Source: an uncultured Prevotella sp. (GTDB taxonomy: Bacteria > Bacteroidota > Bacteroidia > Bacteroidales > Bacteroidaceae). Taken from it: a stretch of 26,023 nucleotides of DNA. The notes below the pieces were generated by a model, which did not search any database, had not been told where the DNA came from, and saw only the letters and a list, made by a program, of their open reading frames with translations. The translations under genes and the position numbers were made by a program. Every line of letters starts with the position of its first letter. The stretch's first letter is position 1. Location of the stretch: the NCBI GenBank assembly GCA_934256705.1, contig CAKQPF010000051.1:1-26023 (forward strand), read 5' to 3'. Below, in pieces: positions 23,895 to 26,023 of this stretch.

Positions 23895-23945
23895 CACCCG
23901 CTTTCGGAATATTCCGTATTCTGCAAAGCAACATTTAATGGGATT

Positions 23946-24020
23946 GGTTCGGTAGCTCAGTCGGATTAGAGCAACAGCCTTCTAAGCTGTGGGTCCTGGG
24001 TTCGAGCCCCAGCCGAATCA
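23946..24020 (+). tRNA. tRNA-Arg (anticodon TCT)
   Basis: A complete 75-nt cloverleaf: acceptor GGTTCGG with CCGAATC (one G-U pair), D arm GCTC/GAGC, anticodon stem ACAGC/GCTGT with loop CTTCTAA (anticodon TCT, reads AGA), 5-nt variable loop, T arm CTGGG/CCCAG with TTCGAGC. The discriminator base is A. CCA is not encoded. Its last 30-32 nt are repeated twice downstream. Confidence 0.95.
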
Positions 24021-24033
24021 CATTCAAGCAAGG

Positions 24034-24061
24034 AAGCGTTCTCATATGGGAACGCTTTTTT
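24034..24061 (+). terminator. Terminator after tRNA-Arg
   Basis: AAGCGTTC (24034-24041) pairs with GAACGCTT (24050-24057) around an 8-nt loop and ends in a run of six T. It starts 14 bp past the tRNA. Confidence 0.8.
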
Positions 24062-24081
24062 CATGTCCATACCAAAGATGA

Positions 24082-24135
24082 ATGCCCCGACCAAAACGCA
24101 ATGGGTCCTGGGTTCGAGCCCCAGCCGAATCACTC
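24082..24135 (+). repeat. tRNA-Arg 3'-end repeat, first extra copy (probable att site)
   Basis: The 32 bases at 24102-24133 are identical to 23990-24021, covering the end of the variable loop, T arm, acceptor strand and discriminator of tRNA-Arg. They are preceded by ATGCCCCGACCAAAACGCA, which is not part of the tRNA but is also found before the second extra copy. This is what an element integrating into the tRNA 3' end would leave. Confidence 0.75.
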
Positions 24136-24141
24136 GATTAC

Positions 24142-24174
24142 AAAAAAGCATCCTCAAAAAGAGGATGCTTTTTT
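24142..24174 (+). terminator. Terminator after first tRNA 3'-end repeat
   Basis: A 14-bp perfect stem (24142-24155 with 24161-24174) with an AAAAA loop and a six-T run on the 3' arm. Symmetric A and T runs mean it could work in both directions. Confidence 0.85.
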
Positions 24175-24201
24175 GCATTTCTATATATTTATCCACCATT
24201 T

Positions 24202-24255
24202 ATGCCCCGACCAAAACGCAGCAGGTCCTGGGTTCGAGCCCCAGCCGAATCACTC
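24202..24255 (+). repeat. tRNA-Arg 3'-end repeat, second extra copy (probable att site)
   Basis: 30 bases (24224-24253) match the tRNA 3' end. With the 19-bp prefix ATGCCCCGACCAAAACGCA it repeats 24082-24135 at exactly 120 bp, differing only around 24221-24223. No terminator follows; an A+T-rich stretch and the truncated gene come next. Confidence 0.75.
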
Positions 24256-24384
24256 AAACATCAATACATAAAAATATAATGGAAAAACCGATGAAAAATA
24301 TTTTTTCTTATTTTTATCCATTGATATTTTATTCTAAACAAACAGGCAACAAGATTTGTCTGGAAGACAATACCGAGCGAAGCG

Positions 24385-24696
24385 AGAGTAACCCAAGACG
24401 AAGTCTCTGGACTATATACTAAGGATTACGCCACATCAGTTTCCATTGGAGAAGAGGAGAATGGAGCGCTTCCTGTTTACTACTCATTCATCTCCGGTGA
24501 CTGCCAGAACACGATGACCTATACTCTCAACTATACCAACCTGGAAACTTCTGCAATCAATGGCATCAACTCAGGCACAAAGCGTTCCGTCGCTGGCATC
24601 TATGATTTGAGCGGTCGTCGCGTGAAGTACGACAACCAGCATGGCATATACATCGTTCGCACTGCTGATGGCAAGACATTCAAGATAAAGAAGTAA
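24385..24696 (+). pseudogene. 3' remnant of a secreted-protein gene
   Basis: The frame is open from 24325 but looks like protein from about 24385 (VTQDEVSGLYTKDYATSVSI). It ends with a typical Prevotella-type C-terminal tail: GIYDLSGRRV, GIYIVRTADGKTFKIKK, stop at 24694-24696. Such tails occur at the ends of much larger secreted or surface proteins. There is no signal peptide or suitable start; the only ATG (24514) would give 60 residues. The N-terminal part is missing, probably lost when elements at the neighbouring tRNA rearranged. Confidence 0.65.
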
Positions 24697-24719
24697 CCCC
24701 ACAATAGCTATATAATCAC

Positions 24720-24749
24720 AAAGCCCGGACTTTCAGAAGTCCGGGCTTT
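24720..24749 (+). terminator. Strong hairpin terminator
   Basis: A 13-bp perfect stem (24720-24732 with 24737-24749) with a TCAG loop; the 3' arm ends GGGCTTT. It lies 23 bp past the stop of the truncated gene and could end transcription from both sides. Confidence 0.8.
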
Positions 24750-24947
24750 GCTGTTTCCATGAAAAAAGATGATTATCTTTACCTACGTATTATCATATCA
24801 ATCTCTAATGCCACCGCCAATTGGCGTTGCTGCAATCATCGCTCTTCTATTTTTAATGGATTGTTTACTGCAATCTCCTTCAATGAGAAATTTTTATCAC
24901 CTACTTATTGAATAGATGTCCAAGAGGCCTTTCCTGTTCTTGTATCG

Positions 24948-25388
24948 TCATAGCATTCCCAAAGTTCTATTACACACCTTGCAATCGTAATACTTGTCCA
25001 GAACCTTACGGAACAACTCATTTCCCGTAGCTTTCCAGAACAAAGTCATCGATGACCTGAGTTTCATAGCGTCAATTCCACCAAATATCTGCCTTGCCGA
25101 CATTCCTTCCAACAAAAGCAAAACCCCGGTTATCTCCCGCAATCTCTCGCCAAGCACGGGGTGTTGCCAATATGCCAGTGCCTCATCAGCACCCGTCAGA
25201 CCATAATAGTCAGCATTATAACTGCGGCCAAGTCCTTTCAACTGCGGAAACACGAACCACATCCAATGGCTCCTTTTCCGACCGGTGCGGATCTCCGCAA
25301 GAGCCATCTCGTATTGTGAACAAGAATCCTGGGCAGTAAGAAATCGAGACAAGTTGTATCTATCCATATCATTCATAATTAGGGTCAT
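24948..25388 (-). CDS. DUF1810 family protein
   Basis: A 146-residue protein of the usual DUF1810 length. It has the family's conserved blocks: RFLTAQ, YEMALAEIRTGRKRSHWMWF, VFPQLKGLGRSYNADYYGL, HPVLGERLREIT and KLRSSMTLFWKA, then VLDKYYD. The biochemical role of the family is not established; it is a cytoplasmic protein without signal peptide. The ATGs at 25388, 25376 and 25367 are all possible starts; family alignment would favour the later ones (MDRYNLSRF). It stands alone, with its own predicted promoter. Confidence 0.9.
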   Translation of the reverse strand: MTLIMNDMDRYNLSRFLTAQDSCSQYEMALAEIRTGRKRSHWMWFVFPQLKGLGRSYNADYYGLTGADEALAYWQHPVLGERLREITGVLLLLEGMSARQIFGGIDAMKLRSSMTLFWKATGNELFRKVLDKYYDCKVCNRTLGML

Positions 25389-25545
25389 TATTGCTGTTCT
25401 GCTTTCAGATTGATGGTGTTCTGACTTTCCAGAGTAAGGTAAGAACTAAATTCAAACTATTCTAACTTACCTTCTAATCCTCTTGACCAGATGTCAGATT
25501 AAAACATATAGACTTATTCTTGGTAGAATTGTCAATTATCGATTA

Positions 25546-25553
25546 CAAAGATA
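25546..25553 (-). promoter_or_regulatory. -7 promoter box upstream of the DUF1810 gene
   Basis: On the minus strand TATCTTTG matches TAnnTTTG exactly. The leader would be about 150 nt and includes an 8-bp inverted repeat (25436-25443 with 25466-25473). No good -33 element is seen. Confidence 0.45.
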
Positions 25554-25595
25554 CATTTTTGCATCAAGAAACTGTTATTTTTACCACATTCTTTT

Positions 25596-25613
25596 GGCGT
25601 GGGAAACTTTAGT
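25596..25613 (+). repeat. 18-bp dispersed repeat, copy 2
   Basis: GGCGTGGGAAACTTTAGT differs by one base from copy 1 (60-77). It is in inverted orientation to copy 3 (25950-25967), so the two bound a 372-bp segment. Like copy 1, it is preceded by CCAC and a CTTTT-containing stretch. Confidence 0.7.
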
Positions 25614-25640
25614 TAAATTCATATGATATTCAACTCATAT

Positions 25641-25964
25641 TTACTCTGATATATTATTTGCCTTGCCATAACCGGCAATATCTACAATAAATACATAACC
25701 TTGGTTGCGGGCATCGTTGCACCATTTGGGGGCAAAAGGCTCTGGCTTTTTATATTTGAATTTTGCGGGATTTTTAAAAAATTCCGTCTCTTTTCTTTTA
25801 TCTGCATCCAATGTGTCTTGGTAAGACCAATAGAAAACATCGCTGACAAAAAAACCAGTCAATAATTCTATATTATTGGTTCTCATACGGTGGGCTATAC
25901 TGCTACTTTTGGATAGTTGACCAACAATGCTTCCATTATGAATAATATTACTAAAGTTTCCCAC
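25641..25964 (-). CDS. Short protein or gene fragment of unknown function
   Basis: The reading frame gives 107 residues from a GTG that lies inside the 18-bp repeat, or 81 residues from the first ATG (25886, MRTNNIELL). The sequence contains FFVSDVFYWSYQDTLDADKR, KYKKPEPFAPKWCNDARNQG and YVFIVDIAGYGK. It does not resemble a transposase and I recognise no family. The frame stays open upstream through the repeat to a stop near 26013, so this may be the C-terminal part of a gene joined to the repeat. It lies within the inverted-repeat-bounded segment 25596-25967. Confidence 0.4.
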   Translation of the reverse strand: MGNFSNIIHNGSIVGQLSKSSSIAHRMRTNNIELLTGFFVSDVFYWSYQDTLDADKRKETEFFKNPAKFKYKKPEPFAPKWCNDARNQGYVFIVDIAGYGKANNISE

Positions 25965-25967
25965 ACC
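25950..25967 (-). repeat. 18-bp dispersed repeat, copy 3
   Basis: The reverse complement is GGTGTGGGAAACTTTAGT, identical to copy 1 at the left edge of the window. With copy 2 it forms terminal inverted repeats around 372 bp. No clear target-site duplication is seen outside the repeats. Confidence 0.7.
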
Positions 25968-26023
25968 CTCAGAAGCAGCTGTAGCGTGGCAACAACCCCT
26001 TGAAATATGGCGCTAAACTCTTT

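Noticed and set aside
24063..24422. Open frame of 119 codons across the tRNA 3'-end repeats
   Set aside because: Its repeated VLGSSPSRIT segments are translations of the tRNA T-arm copies, and the rest is A+T-rich and protein-unlike. The overlapping in-frame remnant of the secreted protein is in another frame.
24815..24826. Perfect palindrome CGCCAATTGGCG
   Set aside because: A single 12-bp palindrome in a gene-free spacer without a second copy or nearby promoter is not enough to call an operator.
25436..25473. 8-bp inverted repeat in the DUF1810 leader as a riboswitch or terminator
   Set aside because: The stem is short and A+T-rich, the 22-nt loop is unstructured, and no known riboswitch core is visible.

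Overview
The window looks like a chromosomal segment of a Bacteroidales bacterium, most likely of the Prevotella/Segatella group. The reasons are the abundance of Bacteroidetes-type lipoproteins, BACON, FISUMP and BIG2 domain proteins, promoters of the TAnnTTTG type, little sign of Shine-Dalgarno sequences, and a secreted-protein tail of the form DLSGRRV...GIYIV...KTFKIKK. This is inferred from family knowledge, not from a database search.

Layout. Positions 78-18963 are a long series of minus-strand genes. The upstream block (18963 down to 8384) is eight tightly packed genes: a membrane Ser/Thr kinase, a TPR/BACON/beta-barrel outer-membrane protein, a zinc-ribbon/FHA adaptor, a second Ser/Thr kinase with its own FHA domain, an FHA-transmembrane-trypsin-like protease, a secreted protein of unknown function, a membrane PP2C phosphatase and a large multi-domain lipoprotein. 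After a 207-bp repeat-rich spacer comes an ECF sigma factor that overlaps its anti-sigma-like partner (8176 to 6831). It is followed by envelope genes: a coiled-coil lipoprotein, a LysM/beta-barrel protein, an exported unknown, two small lipocalin-like lipoproteins, a BIG2 protein, a FISUMP lipoprotein and a lipoprotein with a DnaJ-like cysteine-rich tail. Together they suggest a kinase/phosphatase/FHA signalling system that spans the envelope, possibly linked to a sigma factor. I do not recognise it as a named system.

Positions 19093-20220 have no convincing protein gene. They hold a strong minus-strand promoter followed by about 450 nt with several nested complementary helices, which I call a candidate structured RNA, and then an array of 22-bp tandem repeats.

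The plus-strand part (20221-23786) is the bacterial N-degron module clpS-clpA-aat. Four different short tandem repeats are packed between clpA and aat. Then come tRNA-Arg(TCT), two extra copies of its 3' end in tandem (probable integration scars), a truncated secreted-protein remnant, a DUF1810 gene, and an inverted-repeat-bounded 372-bp segment at the right edge. The 18-bp repeat that bounds it also occurs at the left edge of the window.
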